A DNA stretch of 64,000 nt from Luethyella okanaganae (GCF_042660285.1 NZ_JBHSTP010000002.1:682001-746000); one strand, 5' to 3'; positions 9,378 to 18,625 are shown, counted from the stretch's first letter. The notes: generated by a model not told the origin, from the sequence alone. Made by a program: numbers and translations.

Positions 9378-9677
9378 GTTGCGCCACATTCGCGGCATGC
9401 ATCCGGAGGACGCCTCACGTAAGGACTCGCGAACTTCCATGAGATACAACCATCGACACAACAGCTTCGCGCGATCCCTGAATCCCGTCTGTTAGCGGGA
9501 GAGACCTGTGAGAACTGGCGAGCTCCCGTGAGACTGGTCACTGTTTGTCCCGTTTCGCCCGAGTTGGCAAAGCCTCACTCGAGCTGATTGTTGTCTCATC
9601 CGAGCCGCCGGATGCCGAGAAGTTCGAGCTCACGCGGCGCATGTCTGCCGCGCTGGGGCGGGGCAGTTCGAGAATCC
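9378..9677. other. Non-coding stretch holding the right end of the Tn7-like remnant
   Basis: No supported gene. It contains the repeats TGTCCCGTTTC (9546) and TTGTCTCA (9591) assigned to the transposon end; beyond about 9600 the sequence leads into the promoter of the sugar locus. Confidence 0.4.
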
Positions 9678-9708
9678 AATTGGCAGCGCTGACAATTTCT
9701 GCTAGCGT
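9678..9708 (+). promoter_or_regulatory. Promoter with LacI-type operator for the sugar ABC operon
   Basis: AATTGGCAGCGCTGACAATT (9678-9697) is a near-perfect palindrome with the central CG typical of LacI-family operators. It overlaps a -35 TTGGCA (9680-9685), which is 17 bp from a -10 TAGCGT (9703-9708). The layout fits direct repression by the LacI protein encoded at 15102. A related site sits in the promoter at 18590. Confidence 0.7.
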
Positions 9709-9788
9709 GAGCGCACCCACCTCGCATCGGGATCGGCCGATCGGAGGGTGCACTCACGTTCTGCCTACCCCGAACTAGGAGATTAACG

Positions 9789-11138
9789 ATGATTCGTCGC
9801 ACGCGTATTGCCCGTACCCTCTCCGCCGCGGTCGCCCTCGGGGTGACAGCGACCCTGGCCCTGACAGGCTGTGGTGCGGGCCAGGGGACCGCCGCCGGAG
9901 ACAAGACCCTTACGTACTGGTCGATGTGGAAGACGGGAGAGCCGCAGCAGGTCGTCCTCGCCGCGGCCATCGAGAAGTTCGAGAAGAAGACCGGAATCAC
10001 CGTTGACGTCCAATGGGCAGGACGAGAGGTCATCAAGCAAGTGACGCCGCGCCTCGCCGCGGGCAACCCGCCCGACCTGTTCGATCAGGGTGGAGGGCCA
10101 ATCTCCGCCGCGTTCGTCGAGAGCAACGGGGTGTTGGGCCTCAATGATGTCTACGACAGTACACCGGATGGCGAGAAGGAGAAGATCGGCGATGTCATCC
10201 CTGAGGCGGTCAGCGCTCTCTACAAGAACAAGGACGGCGAGCCGATCATCGTCCCCTACGAGATCACGGGGTCGACGCTCTGGTACAACGGACTGAAGCT
10301 CCCGGACCTCAAGGTCTCGACCTGGGGGGAGTTCGTCGCAGAACTCGACGCGCTGAAGGCGAAGGGCGCCGCCCCGATCGCCATCGATGGCGATCAGGCC
10401 TACTACGAGGCGTACTGGTTCGTGTACTCCGCCATCCGTCACGGTGGGCCTGAGGTGCTGAACAAGCTTGCGGCAGACAAGACGGGCGCCGCCGCAGACG
10501 ACCCTGCGATCCTCGCCGCGGCGAAGGACCTCTTCCCCTTATTGCAGGGCGGTTACCTTCCGTCCGATTTCGCCGGGACGAAGTGGCCGGCTCAGCAGTC
10601 GGCATGGGCCGACGGATCCAATGGCACGTCTTTCCTCTTGATGGGATCCTGGGCGCCGAGCGAGACGGGGACGGCGTTGAAGCAGTCGGGCCTCGACGTT
10701 GCGACGACGATCGACTACCGCTCTATCCCGTTCCCCGCTGTTGAGCGCGGTGTAGGGAATCAGATTTCGTGGGTTGATGCCTTTGGGTTCGCGATCCCGG
10801 CCAAGGCTCGCAATGCCGAGGCGGCCAAGGAGTTCATCCGCTTCTTCACTGCCAAGGAGCAGATGCAGGACATCGCGGCGAAGGCGGACAACCTGACGCC
10901 TCGCGCTGATGTGGAAGCGCCCGGCGAGCTTGCCGACTTCGCCGTCGAGTACAAGGCGTCGGCAGAGGCGGGGCAACTGGTGGCCGCCCCGGACGGATCC
11001 AACGTGAATGCACAGTGGTCCTCCCAGGTGCTCCAGCCGACGGTGGCAGACCTGTTCAACCGAAAGTTCGAGTCGCCGGAGGCCTTCGTCGCAGCCTTGA
11101 AGAAGCGCACCATCGATACCCTCGGGGCGCAGGGCTGA
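9789..11138 (+). CDS. Sugar ABC transporter substrate-binding lipoprotein (family 1)
   Basis: Extracellular solute-binding protein of a carbohydrate ABC importer, anchored as a lipoprotein. The 449-aa protein has a basic N-terminus, a hydrophobic stretch and lipobox LALTGC (Cys near residue 28). The mature part opens with TLTYWSMWK and contains the family 1 features EKFEKKTGI and the late AKEFIRFFTAKEQM. The start is set by a strong ribosome site (AGGAGA) 8 nt upstream of the ATG. It is the first gene of an operon with two permeases, with 1 bp between its stop and the next start. The substrate is unknown; the GH95 enzyme downstream suggests an oligosaccharide containing L-fucose or L-galactose. 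Confidence 0.9.
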   Translation: MIRRTRIARTLSAAVALGVTATLALTGCGAGQGTAAGDKTLTYWSMWKTGEPQQVVLAAAIEKFEKKTGITVDVQWAGREVIKQVTPRLAAGNPPDLFDQGGGPISAAFVESNGVLGLNDVYDSTPDGEKEKIGDVIPEAVSALYKNKDGEPIIVPYEITGSTLWYNGLKLPDLKVSTWGEFVAELDALKAKGAAPIAIDGDQAYYEAYWFVYSAIRHGGPEVLNKLAADKTGAAADDPAILAAAKDLFPLLQGGYLPSDFAGTKWPAQQSAWADGSNGTSFLLMGSWAPSETGTALKQSGLDVATTIDYRSIPFPAVERGVGNQISWVDAFGFAIPAKARNAEAAKEFIRFFTAKEQMQDIAAKADNLTPRADVEAPGELADFAVEYKASAEAGQLVAAPDGSNVNAQWSSQVLQPTVADLFNRKFESPEAFVAALKKRTIDTLGAQG

Positions 11139-11139
11139 G

Positions 11140-12099
11140 ATGTCCGCGATCTCGGTCACCGGAGGGCGACCTCGTACTCGTTCGAGTTCGCCCTCCGGGG
11201 GCGGTGCCTCCCTCGAACGTCAACGCCGCCGGATCTTCTGGCCCTTCGTTCTTCCCGCACTGTCCGCCTACGTGCTGTTCTTCATCGCTCCTGCGTTGTT
11301 CGGGGTGGTGGCGAGCTTCTCTGAGTGGCGCGGCGCGGGCACGGAGATGCGTTTCAATGGAATTGCGAACTACGTCCGATTGTTCCGCGATCCCTACTTC
11401 CTCTCCGCGTTCGCCAACACCATGTTGATCGCCTTTGTCTGTGGGGTAGTCGCCTTCGCGCTCGCCTTCTCCTTCTCGGTGGTGGTGCGTGAAATGCGAG
11501 CCAGGGTCACCATCCGCTCCCTGCTGTTCATTCCCTACCTCATCTCCCCGATCGCCACCGGCGTCGCCTTCGGGCTCTTGCTGGCGCCCCAGGGAATGAT
11601 CAACACGATCCTGCGTTCGATCGGTCTCGGTACCCTCGCGATCGACTGGCTCGGGCCGGACAACCAGTTCCGCACGATCATGGCGGTGTTCGTCTGGCTC
11701 AATCTGGGGTTCTTCATCATCCTGTTGATGTCGGGGATCGATCGCATCCCGCCGTATTTCTACGAGGAAGCGGAGCTCGCCGGCGCCAACGCCTTTCAGA
11801 AGTTCGTGCACGTCACGCTGCCGCTCAGCTGGGACATCGTCACCATCGCCGTCGTCCTGTGGCTGATCGGCGCGATCAAGGTGTTCGATCTGATCATCTC
11901 GTTCAACGGTCTAGCCGGAGTCCCCGCCGCATCCTCCGCGACCCTCGCCATCGCGCAGTATGTTGCCACCGTCGGTGGACCTGTTCCCGCCTATCAGATG
12001 GGGTACGGAAGTGCCATCGGAGTGTTCATGGTCGTGCTTATCGGCCTGTTGGTCGTCGTGGTGAGGAGAGTGATGCGACGTGACGCTCTCGAGTTCTGA
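11140..12099 (+). CDS. Sugar ABC transporter permease, MalF-like
   Basis: Inner-membrane permease of the carbohydrate importer. The 319 residues contain about six membrane segments after a 30-residue basic N-terminus (first segment near WPFVLPALSAYVLFFIAP). The cytoplasmic coupling loop is recognisable as YFYEEAELAGANAFQKF, the EAA motif of sugar permeases, about residues 206-222. The ATG lies one base after the stop of the binding-protein gene, and the 3' end overlaps the next permease by 20 bp. No ATPase gene is in the locus, so a shared MsmK-type ATPase encoded elsewhere probably drives it. Confidence 0.9.
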   Translation: MSAISVTGGRPRTRSSSPSGGGASLERQRRRIFWPFVLPALSAYVLFFIAPALFGVVASFSEWRGAGTEMRFNGIANYVRLFRDPYFLSAFANTMLIAFVCGVVAFALAFSFSVVVREMRARVTIRSLLFIPYLISPIATGVAFGLLLAPQGMINTILRSIGLGTLAIDWLGPDNQFRTIMAVFVWLNLGFFIILLMSGIDRIPPYFYEEAELAGANAFQKFVHVTLPLSWDIVTIAVVLWLIGAIKVFDLIISFNGLAGVPAASSATLAIAQYVATVGGPVPAYQMGYGSAIGVFMVVLIGLLVVVVRRVMRRDALEF

Positions 12100-13021
12100 T
12101 GTGCTGGTCGCCGTCCGAGCACGACCCTCTGTCAAGACTCGGGAAGGGCGCAGAAGAGAGGGTGGCGCGCGAAGCACTGGGTGGTTCGGCAAGGTCGTTG
12201 GGCCCATCATCTGGGCCGTGGCGATCTTCAACGTCCTTCTCTTCGCCTGGGTAGTGATGCAGTCGTTTCGCAACGGCTCGGAGATCTTCACCCGCCCGTT
12301 CGCGTTGCCTCGAAGCCTCAACTTTGACAACTACGTCAGTGCGCTCGACGCTGGTCAGCTCGGAACGGGATTCCTGAACACCATCGTTCTGTGCGTCCTC
12401 GCGACGATCATGATCGTCGTGCTCGCATCTCTGGCTGCCCAGGCTCTCAGCCGAACGAGGCACCGCGCCGCGAGTCCGCTGACGAGCATCTTCGTCATCG
12501 GGATGGGAATTCCCATGCAGGCGGTGATCGTGCCGATCTTCGTCGTGATGCAGACGATCAGCAGCTTCATGTATGCGTCTTTCGGCTGGTGGGACGAGCG
12601 GATCAGCGTCTACATCGTCTACGTCGCGACCGGACTCCCCTTCGCCGTTTTCTTGCTCACGGGCTACTTCCGGTCTCTTCCCACCGAAGTCGAGGAGGCC
12701 GCTGCGCTTGACGGGGCCGGCCCGTTGCGGTCCTTCTTCTCGGTGATCCTCCCCATGGCGCGGCCGGGGGTGATCACCGCGTTCATCCTCACCCTTCTCG
12801 GTCTGTGGAACGAGACTCTGGTGGCGCTGATCTTCATCACCGATAACGAGAAGTACACTCTGCCGGTCGCGCTGCTTGGACTCTACGGGACGATGCAGTA
12901 CACCTCGAACTGGGGAGGGCTGTTCGCTGGAGTCGTCTTGGTGACATTGCCCATCCTTTTCGCCTACATGCTCGCGGGGAGACGCATCATGGAAGGCATG
13001 ACGCTTGGCGCAGGAAAATGA
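12080..13021 (+). CDS. Sugar ABC transporter permease, MalG-like
   Basis: Second membrane subunit of the importer, 313 aa, with a basic N-terminal extension and six predicted segments beginning at about residue 37 (GPIIWAVAIFNVLLFAWVV). The EAA coupling loop is EVEEAAALDGAGPLRSFF, and the C-terminus GRRIMEGMTLGAGK is the standard MalG-family ending (GxxxGAxKG-like). A GTG start overlaps the preceding permease by 20 bp, indicating translational coupling. The pair with the MalF-like protein defines a CUT1-type transporter. Confidence 0.9.
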   Translation: MTLSSSDVLVAVRARPSVKTREGRRREGGARSTGWFGKVVGPIIWAVAIFNVLLFAWVVMQSFRNGSEIFTRPFALPRSLNFDNYVSALDAGQLGTGFLNTIVLCVLATIMIVVLASLAAQALSRTRHRAASPLTSIFVIGMGIPMQAVIVPIFVVMQTISSFMYASFGWWDERISVYIVYVATGLPFAVFLLTGYFRSLPTEVEEAAALDGAGPLRSFFSVILPMARPGVITAFILTLLGLWNETLVALIFITDNEKYTLPVALLGLYGTMQYTSNWGGLFAGVVLVTLPILFAYMLAGRRIMEGMTLGAGK

Positions 13022-13075
13022 CTTCGTCTCCCAAGCCCTCACCGTCCCGCCCTCGTACGAAATGAAAACGCACCG

Positions 13076-15100
13076 ATGACTGAACTCCGCCTCGAGTCTC
13101 TCGTCCTTCCGACCGCGCCCCTCGGAGAGGAGAATCCGCTCCCTCCGCTCTTCGGCACAGGGAACGTTGACTTTCAGGTCGACATGTCCGAGGCGCCGGA
13201 CGTGATCCGTGACGGTTCGGTATACGGCCGTGTCCTTTCCGTCGCTCCGTACCTGATGCAGGATGGCTACGGACGTGACCGGCGACCGGTCGCGCACCCG
13301 GTCGCCGTGCTGGAGAACGAGTTGCTCACCGCGACATTCCTGTTGGATCAAGGGGGCCGCCTGCGATCACTGATCCATCGGCCGACAGGACGCGAGCTCT
13401 TGTTCCGCAACGAGGTACTTCAGCCCGCGAATCTCGCGCTGCGCAACGCCTGGTTCGCCGGTGGCATCGAGTGGAACGTCGGAACGATCGGTCATGCACC
13501 GGGAACGTACGCGCCAATGCACGCCGGTCGGCTCACGCACCCGGACGGAACGCCAGTCCTACGTCTCTGGGAGTTCGATCGCATCCGCGGCGTCGCCTTC
13601 CAGATCGATTTCCACCTGCCGCCCGACGCAGACACGCTCTTCGTGCATCCGAGGATCAGCAACCCCCGCGACGAGGACGTGCCGACGTACTGGTGGTCGA
13701 ACATCGCGGTCCCGCAGACCGAGAAGACACGCGTCGTCGCGTCGGCAGACTCGGCCTGGTCTTACGCCTACAGCAATCGCTTGGAGACTCAGCCGGTCTC
13801 CGCGCTGGACGGCAGCGGGGATGTCAGCTACCCGAGTCGGAGTCCCTACGCGGCAGACTATTTCTTCGACACGGCAGGGGATCCCGCCCCGTGGATTGCC
13901 TCCCTTGATGAGGACGGTATCGGTCTCGGGCAGACATCGACGTGCGAATTGCGGGGACGGAAACTCTTTCTCTGGGGGAAGAGTGCGGGCGGAGAGCGCT
14001 GGCAGGAGTGGTTGTCTGAAAAAGGGCAGCGCTACATCGAGATCCAGGCGGGGCTTGCCCGTACCCAGTTCGAGCATGTTCTGTTGCCGGCGGCCGATTC
14101 TCTCTCCTGGGTCGAGGCATACGGGCGCATCGACGTGCCTGCCACCGAAGCCCATGGATCGTGGGAGCAAGCGCGCGACGCGACGGGGCGAGCAATGCGC
14201 GAACGGATGCCCATCGCCCGGCTCCGCGAGGAGCGCGAAGCCGGGGGGCTTCTCGCACAGTCTCCGGTGGAGGAGATCCTGCACACCGGATCGGGGTGGG
14301 GTGCGCTTGAACGCCGTGAACGATCGTCGAGGGGAGATCGCAGCCTGAGCAGTGCCTCGATACCGTTCGGCGACGACTCCTTGGGTGCGCTGCAACGGCC
14401 CTGGCTCGATCTGCTGGAGCGGGGAGCCTTCCCTCCCGCGAACCCTGCGGACTTTCCAGAGTCGATGCAGATCGCGGAAGGTTGGAACCTGAGGCTTGCG
14501 GCGAGTGGAGGCTGGCTGGAGTTGGCGCAGCGAGGGAGTCTCCTCGCTGCCAGAGGCGATCTTCGCGCCGCCGAGGCGAGCTGGCTTGACTCCCTTTCCG
14601 CTGTAGCAAACGTACTCGCGCTCCGCAACCTTGGGGCGTTGAACCTTCATCGGGGCGACGGCGCCGGTGCGCGGAACTGGTACCTTCGCGCGCTTGAGCT
14701 GGCACCTGCGAACCGGGGGCTCGTGATCGAGGCGTTGCGCGCGTTGCGGGCGGCCAATGACTTCGATGGCGCTCGCGCGCTGATCGCCGGCCTCAGCCCG
14801 GACCTGAGAGGTGACCCACGCATTCGCCTCGCCGAAGCGGCCCTCTGCATCGAAAGCGGTGACCTGGAGGGCGGTGGTGATATCCTCCAGGGCGGAATCG
14901 AAGTCCCTGATCTACGGGAAGGTGAGAACGTGCTCTCGGACCTCTGGATCGACTATCGCACCGCTGTCGTCGCTCGGGAGCGATCCGTCAGTGTGACGCC
15001 CGCGCTGAGGGCGGAGGTCTCTTCCCGTGAAGTCGTCCCGCGAGACTTCGACTTCCGGATGGTCATCTCCGACTCCGAGCTGATCATGCAGCGGAGCTGA
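13076..15100 (+). CDS. DUF5107 domain protein with C-terminal tetratricopeptide-like region
   Basis: Protein of 674 aa without an established reaction. Residues about 70-350 match the DUF5107 pattern (mutarotase-like beta-sandwich): DQGGRLRSLIHRPTGRELLF, WFAGGIEWNVGTIGH and VPTYWWSNIAVPQTE are typical. After about residue 450 the sequence becomes helical with repeated Leu/Ala pairs (RDLRAAEASWLDSL, GDGAGARNWYLRALELAP), as in tetratricopeptide repeats. There is no signal peptide, so it is probably cytosolic. Proteins of this family accompany sugar ABC importers and glycosidases in Actinobacteria, and here it sits between the permeases and the regulator. A role in handling the imported oligosaccharide is likely, but any specific activity is unproven. 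Confidence 0.75.
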   Translation: MTELRLESLVLPTAPLGEENPLPPLFGTGNVDFQVDMSEAPDVIRDGSVYGRVLSVAPYLMQDGYGRDRRPVAHPVAVLENELLTATFLLDQGGRLRSLIHRPTGRELLFRNEVLQPANLALRNAWFAGGIEWNVGTIGHAPGTYAPMHAGRLTHPDGTPVLRLWEFDRIRGVAFQIDFHLPPDADTLFVHPRISNPRDEDVPTYWWSNIAVPQTEKTRVVASADSAWSYAYSNRLETQPVSALDGSGDVSYPSRSPYAADYFFDTAGDPAPWIASLDEDGIGLGQTSTCELRGRKLFLWGKSAGGERWQEWLSEKGQRYIEIQAGLARTQFEHVLLPAADSLSWVEAYGRIDVPATEAHGSWEQARDATGRAMRERMPIARLREEREAGGLLAQSPVEEILHTGSGWGALERRERSSRGDRSLSSASIPFGDDSLGALQRPWLDLLERGAFPPANPADFPESMQIAEGWNLRLAASGGWLELAQRGSLLAARGDLRAAEASWLDSLSAVANVLALRNLGALNLHRGDGAGARNWYLRALELAPANRGLVIEALRALRAANDFDGARALIAGLSPDLRGDPRIRLAEAALCIESGDLEGGGDILQGGIEVPDLREGENVLSDLWIDYRTAVVARERSVSVTPALRAEVSSREVVPRDFDFRMVISDSELIMQRS

Positions 15101-15101
15101 T

Positions 15102-16130
15102 ATGGCAGAATCGCGTAAGCCCTCCGTGAAGGCCTCTCGGTCTTCCGGGCCGGACATGTTTGATGTCGCCGAGCTCGCCGGGGTTTCGGCCCAGACTGTG
15201 TCGCGGACTCTCCGCGGGTACCAACACGTCTCGGAACGAACTCGTAAGAAGGTTCTCGACGCCGTGGCCGAGCTGGGATATCGGCGCAATGCGGCTGCCG
15301 CCGCACTCGCCTCCGGGCGGAGCAGCGCTCTGGGCGTCGTCGGCCTGGACCATGGCTCCTTCCGATTCGATGTGATGTCGGGAATCGTCGGTGTGGCCGC
15401 CCAGCGTGGGTACACGGTGAATATGGCGACAACCGCGACTCTGGAGTCGAAGGATGTGACGCGAGCGATCTCGCGGCTGCTCGACCAGTCGGTGGCGGGT
15501 ATCGTCTTGGCGTTCACGTTCACGGAGATCGATGCCGCTGCGGAAGCGTTGATTGCCGAGGTCCCGACGATCGCCGTCGGCGGCGATCGGAAGGACTGGG
15601 CCGATGCGATCGCGTTGGACAAGCACGCCGGGACGGGGAACGCGACCCGCTATCTTCTCGACCTCGGACACGAGACCGTGACCTATGTCGGCGGCTTGCG
15701 TGAACTCGGGCTCGCCGACGCCTGGCGGGCGGAGCTCGAACGCGCCGGGCGCCCGATTCCTGATGTCCTCGAAGGCGACTGGACTCCGACATCTGGCTAT
15801 GCGCTCGGGCGGCGGATCGCCGACGACCCGACGATCACGGCCGTTCTCGTCGCCAGCGACGAGATGGCCTTCGGCGTCATGCGTGGTCTGCAGGAGGCGG
15901 GACGGTCGATCCCCGGAGAGATTTCGGTGATGGGCGCGGCCGACAGTCGCCTCTCGCCCTGGGTCTCCCCGCCGCTGAGTTCGGTCGAGGAACCACTGAT
16001 GGAGATCGGCGCCCGCGCCGCACGCTATCTTCTGCACCGGATCGGGCAGGACGAGGGTCCGTTCGTGTCGGAGAAGATCGTGCCTCGGCTGATCATCCGT
16101 GCTAGCACGGCTGCTCCTGCCGTGAATTGA
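15102..16130 (+). CDS. LacI-family transcriptional regulator
   Basis: Repressor of 342 aa. The N-terminal HTH is FDVAELAGVSAQTVSRTLRG (about 18-37) followed by the hinge region AAAALASGRSSALGVV. The remainder is a periplasmic-binding-protein-like effector domain, with the usual late segment ISVMGAADSRLSPWVSPPLS. It lies inside the sugar operon: its start is 1 bp after the DUF5107 stop, and its TGA overlaps the GH95 ATG by one base. Two operator-like palindromes (9678 and 18600) in the locus promoters suggest it represses both units until a sugar binds. The ligand is not known. Confidence 0.9.
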   Translation: MAESRKPSVKASRSSGPDMFDVAELAGVSAQTVSRTLRGYQHVSERTRKKVLDAVAELGYRRNAAAAALASGRSSALGVVGLDHGSFRFDVMSGIVGVAAQRGYTVNMATTATLESKDVTRAISRLLDQSVAGIVLAFTFTEIDAAAEALIAEVPTIAVGGDRKDWADAIALDKHAGTGNATRYLLDLGHETVTYVGGLRELGLADAWRAELERAGRPIPDVLEGDWTPTSGYALGRRIADDPTITAVLVASDEMAFGVMRGLQEAGRSIPGEISVMGAADSRLSPWVSPPLSSVEEPLMEIGARAARYLLHRIGQDEGPFVSEKIVPRLIIRASTAAPAVN

Positions 16131-18529
16131 TGCCGGGCCCTGAGGCCGGGTCGTGCGGCGAGCATTTCATCCGACTCCTCGGGTCTGCGGTCGAGTGGAT
16201 CGACGGACTACCGATCGGCAACGGCCGGCAGGGCGTCATGGTGTGCGGTGGTGCGTCCGAAGACGTGATGCATCTCAACGACGCTCGGGGGTGGTCGGGC
16301 TCGGCGGCGTCGGCGCACCAAGGGCCGCGCATTTCAGGTGACCATGCACGGCAGGCGTTGGACGACGCACGCGGGGCAATCGCCGAAGGGCGCGGATTCG
16401 ACGCAGGATCTCCGCTCCAAGCGTTGCAGCACCGTCACTCGCAGACCTTCCTGCCATTGGCCGCGCTCACCCTGAAGTACTCGATTTCCGGTGAGTCCAT
16501 ACAGGGGACGGTGGAGCGCGAGCTCGATCTGGAGCGTGCCATTCACACCGTGCGGACGGATCTCGGCGGTGACGAGGAACTCGTGCGTCGTTCCTGGGCG
16601 AGCCGTCCGGACGAAGCGGTGGTGATCGAGGTTGAGTCGCCGGTGCCCCTCGAAATCGCTCTGTCGATCGACTCTACTCTGCGCGTTCTCGCGAGAGAAT
16701 CGGCGGAATCGTCGACCCGACTCCTGGTGCAGCTGCCGAGCGACGTTCCGCCGAGCCACGACGAGGTTCCAGGGTCGATCTCCTACGACGGGACACCAGG
16801 GGCCTCTTCTCGGGGAGCTGTCGTCGTGCAGTGGCGGCACGACGGCCGCGAAGTCGTGGTCGAGGGGAAGAGTCACATGGTCGGTGTCACTCGGTGCATC
16901 GTGGTGCTCTCGACGGCGATTGTCGACGATGGTCTCCCCCTGCCAGGTGCGCGCGTCGCGGCTGCGGTTGCAGTCGAGCGGGCTGATGCGGTCTGGCGAC
17001 GGGGGATCGACGAGGTTCGTCGATCCCATGAGGCCGCGAACCGCGACCTCTACACCCGGGTTGGGCTCGAGCTCGGCGGAGCGCCGCCGTCGACCCCGAC
17101 GGATCAACGCGTGTCGGCGGTCGCCGCGCGCGGTCTGTCCACGGACCCCGGGCTTGCCGCGCTGCTCTTCCACTACGGTCGGTACCTCCTCATCAGCAGC
17201 ACGCGGGAGGGATCGCCTCCGCCGAATCTCCAGGGGATCTGGAACGCGCAGCTCCAGCCGCCATGGAGCAGCGCTTACACCATCAACATCAACCTCCAGA
17301 TGAACTTCTGGCCGGCGGAGGTCACGCAGCTCAGCGAACTCGCCGTGCCGCTGTTCGACTTTGTCGACCTCCTCGCACAGACCGGGAGCGAACCAGCACT
17401 CCGCCTTCTCGGGACCTCGGGCTGGGCGGCGCATCACAACTCGGACCGGTGGGGTTACGCGCTGCCCGTCGGGAACGGGACGCATGACCCGAAATGGGCC
17501 TTCTGGCCGCTCGGGGGCATCTGGCTCGCGCGGCATCTTCAGGACCACCGCGAGTTCGGGGCAGTGTCGGCGGCGAGCGTCGAGGATTTCGCAAGAGAGC
17601 GGATGTGGGGTCCCGTTCGATCCGCAGCGGAATTCGCACTCGCCTGGCTGCGCGAAGACGGGAGGGGGCTGCACACTTCGCCCTCCACCTCACCGGAGAA
17701 CGCCTTCATCGACCAGGATGGACGCGTGTCGTCTGTAGGGCGGTCGGCGACTCTCGATCTCAGCCTGCTTCGGGACCTGTTTCAGACCTTCGACGAACTG
17801 GCGAGCCTTCTGAACGTGATCGACGATCCTTTGGTCGCCACCGCTCGGCGAGTCTGGCCACGAATCCCAGATCCCTCGGTCACGGAGGACGGGCTGGTCG
17901 CGGAGTGGGAGGATGCGGGCCCCGATGAGGACCCGCAGCATCGCCATCAGTCTCATTTGTGGTTCCTCTACCCGGGGACGCGCCCCTTCCCCGTGGAACT
18001 CGAGGCGGCCGCCGGTCGGAGTCTGGACGTGCGGGGGAACGACAGCACCGGGTGGTCCGTGGTGTGGCGACTCGCCCTGCGAGCCCGACTGCGGGACCCT
18101 CTCGGGATCTCCCCTCTGCTGCGCTCGATGATCCGCCCGGCGGAGGACCAGGACGGCCCCTTCGCAGGCGGCCTGTATCGCAATCTGCTGGCGTCTCATC
18201 CGCCGTTCCAGATCGACGCGAATCTCGGATTCGTCGCCGCGACGGCGGAATTTCTCCTCCAGAGCCATCGAGGGGAGATCGAACTTCTCCCGGCGCTCCC
18301 GGCCGAGTTCGATGCCGCCGGCACGGTGAGAGGGCTGGTCGCCCGGCCCGGTGTCGTGGTGGACGTCGAGTGGCGCAGGGGCGAACTGGTTTTCGCGCGA
18401 CTGCGCTCTCGCGTGGGCGAGAAGGTCGTCCTCGTCCGCTATCGGGAAGCGATCCTTCGTCTCCGGGTGGGGTCGCGCGCGGTCGTCGTTCGTGGCGAGG
18501 ACTTCGCAAGCCGACTTGGGGGGCCCTGA
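16130..18529 (+). CDS. Glycoside hydrolase family 95 (alpha-L-fucosidase/galactosidase type)
   Basis: Inverting glycosidase of family GH95, which releases terminal alpha-L-fucose or alpha-L-galactose from oligosaccharides. The ~799-aa protein has the N-terminal GH95 sandwich (EWIDGLPIGNGRQGVMVCGG), then the catalytic helical barrel: NLQGIWNAQLQPPWSSAY (about 364), TININLQMNFWPAE (about 383), SPENAF (about 521) and FQIDANLGFVAA (about 691). These carry the Asn pair, likely acid Glu and Asp known from bifidobacterial AfcA. I chose the ATG at 16130 (overlapping the LacI TGA) over the TTG one codon earlier. No signal peptide is visible, so it should act in the cytosol on imported glycans. Confidence 0.87.
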   Translation: MPGPEAGSCGEHFIRLLGSAVEWIDGLPIGNGRQGVMVCGGASEDVMHLNDARGWSGSAASAHQGPRISGDHARQALDDARGAIAEGRGFDAGSPLQALQHRHSQTFLPLAALTLKYSISGESIQGTVERELDLERAIHTVRTDLGGDEELVRRSWASRPDEAVVIEVESPVPLEIALSIDSTLRVLARESAESSTRLLVQLPSDVPPSHDEVPGSISYDGTPGASSRGAVVVQWRHDGREVVVEGKSHMVGVTRCIVVLSTAIVDDGLPLPGARVAAAVAVERADAVWRRGIDEVRRSHEAANRDLYTRVGLELGGAPPSTPTDQRVSAVAARGLSTDPGLAALLFHYGRYLLISSTREGSPPPNLQGIWNAQLQPPWSSAYTININLQMNFWPAEVTQLSELAVPLFDFVDLLAQTGSEPALRLLGTSGWAAHHNSDRWGYALPVGNGTHDPKWAFWPLGGIWLARHLQDHREFGAVSAASVEDFARERMWGPVRSAAEFALAWLREDGRGLHTSPSTSPENAFIDQDGRVSSVGRSATLDLSLLRDLFQTFDELASLLNVIDDPLVATARRVWPRIPDPSVTEDGLVAEWEDAGPDEDPQHRHQSHLWFLYPGTRPFPVELEAAAGRSLDVRGNDSTGWSVVWRLALRARLRDPLGISPLLRSMIRPAEDQDGPFAGGLYRNLLASHPPFQIDANLGFVAATAEFLLQSHRGEIELLPALPAEFDAAGTVRGLVARPGVVVDVEWRRGELVFARLRSRVGEKVVLVRYREAILRLRVGSRAVVVRGEDFASRLGGP

Positions 18530-18589
18530 TCGAGCGGACGGAACCTCTTTGGACACGGCTCTTCCGGGAGCTCGAACTTTCGACTACGT

Positions 18590-18619
18590 TTGGCTTAGAT
18601 TGTTACCGCTAACTATATA
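18590..18619 (+). promoter_or_regulatory. Promoter with LacI-type operator for the beta-helix gene
   Basis: -35 TTGGCT (18590-18595), 18-bp spacer and -10 TATATA (18614-18619). The spacer holds TTGTTACCGCTAACTA (18600-18615), a 12-of-16 palindrome with a central CG that resembles the operator at 9678. The -10 ends 6 nt before the ATG at 18626, so the transcript is probably leaderless. Confidence 0.65.
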
Positions 18620-18625
18620 GGGACG

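Larger units (their letters stand above)
8490..9600. mobile_element. Remnant of a Tn7-like transposon
   Basis: A TnsA-like gene and a helicase tail lie between short repeats that resemble transposase-binding sites. TGAGACAA (8491-8498) and its inverted partner TTGTCTCA (9591-9598) are near the proposed ends. TGTCCCGTTTC occurs at 8580-8590 and again at 9546-9556. ACGGGACATGTCCCGT (8572-8587) is a perfect palindrome, and further TGTCCC or GGGACA copies occur at 8646, 8659 and 8701. No tnsB or tnsC is present, so the element is dead. The exact ends and the family are inference; the repeats and broken genes are seen directly. Confidence 0.5.

Noticed and set aside
12038..13351. 437-codon minus-strand frame opposite the MalG-like permease
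   Set aside because: It is antisense to a clear permease; the product is full of His, Asp and Arg in the pattern expected from the complement of GC-rich codons.
13559..14650. Long minus-strand frame opposite the DUF5107 gene
   Set aside because: Antisense shadow with no domain and no start context.
16334..17674. 446-codon minus-strand frame opposite the GH95 gene
   Set aside because: Antisense to well-conserved GH95 motifs; Arg-rich and without domain features.
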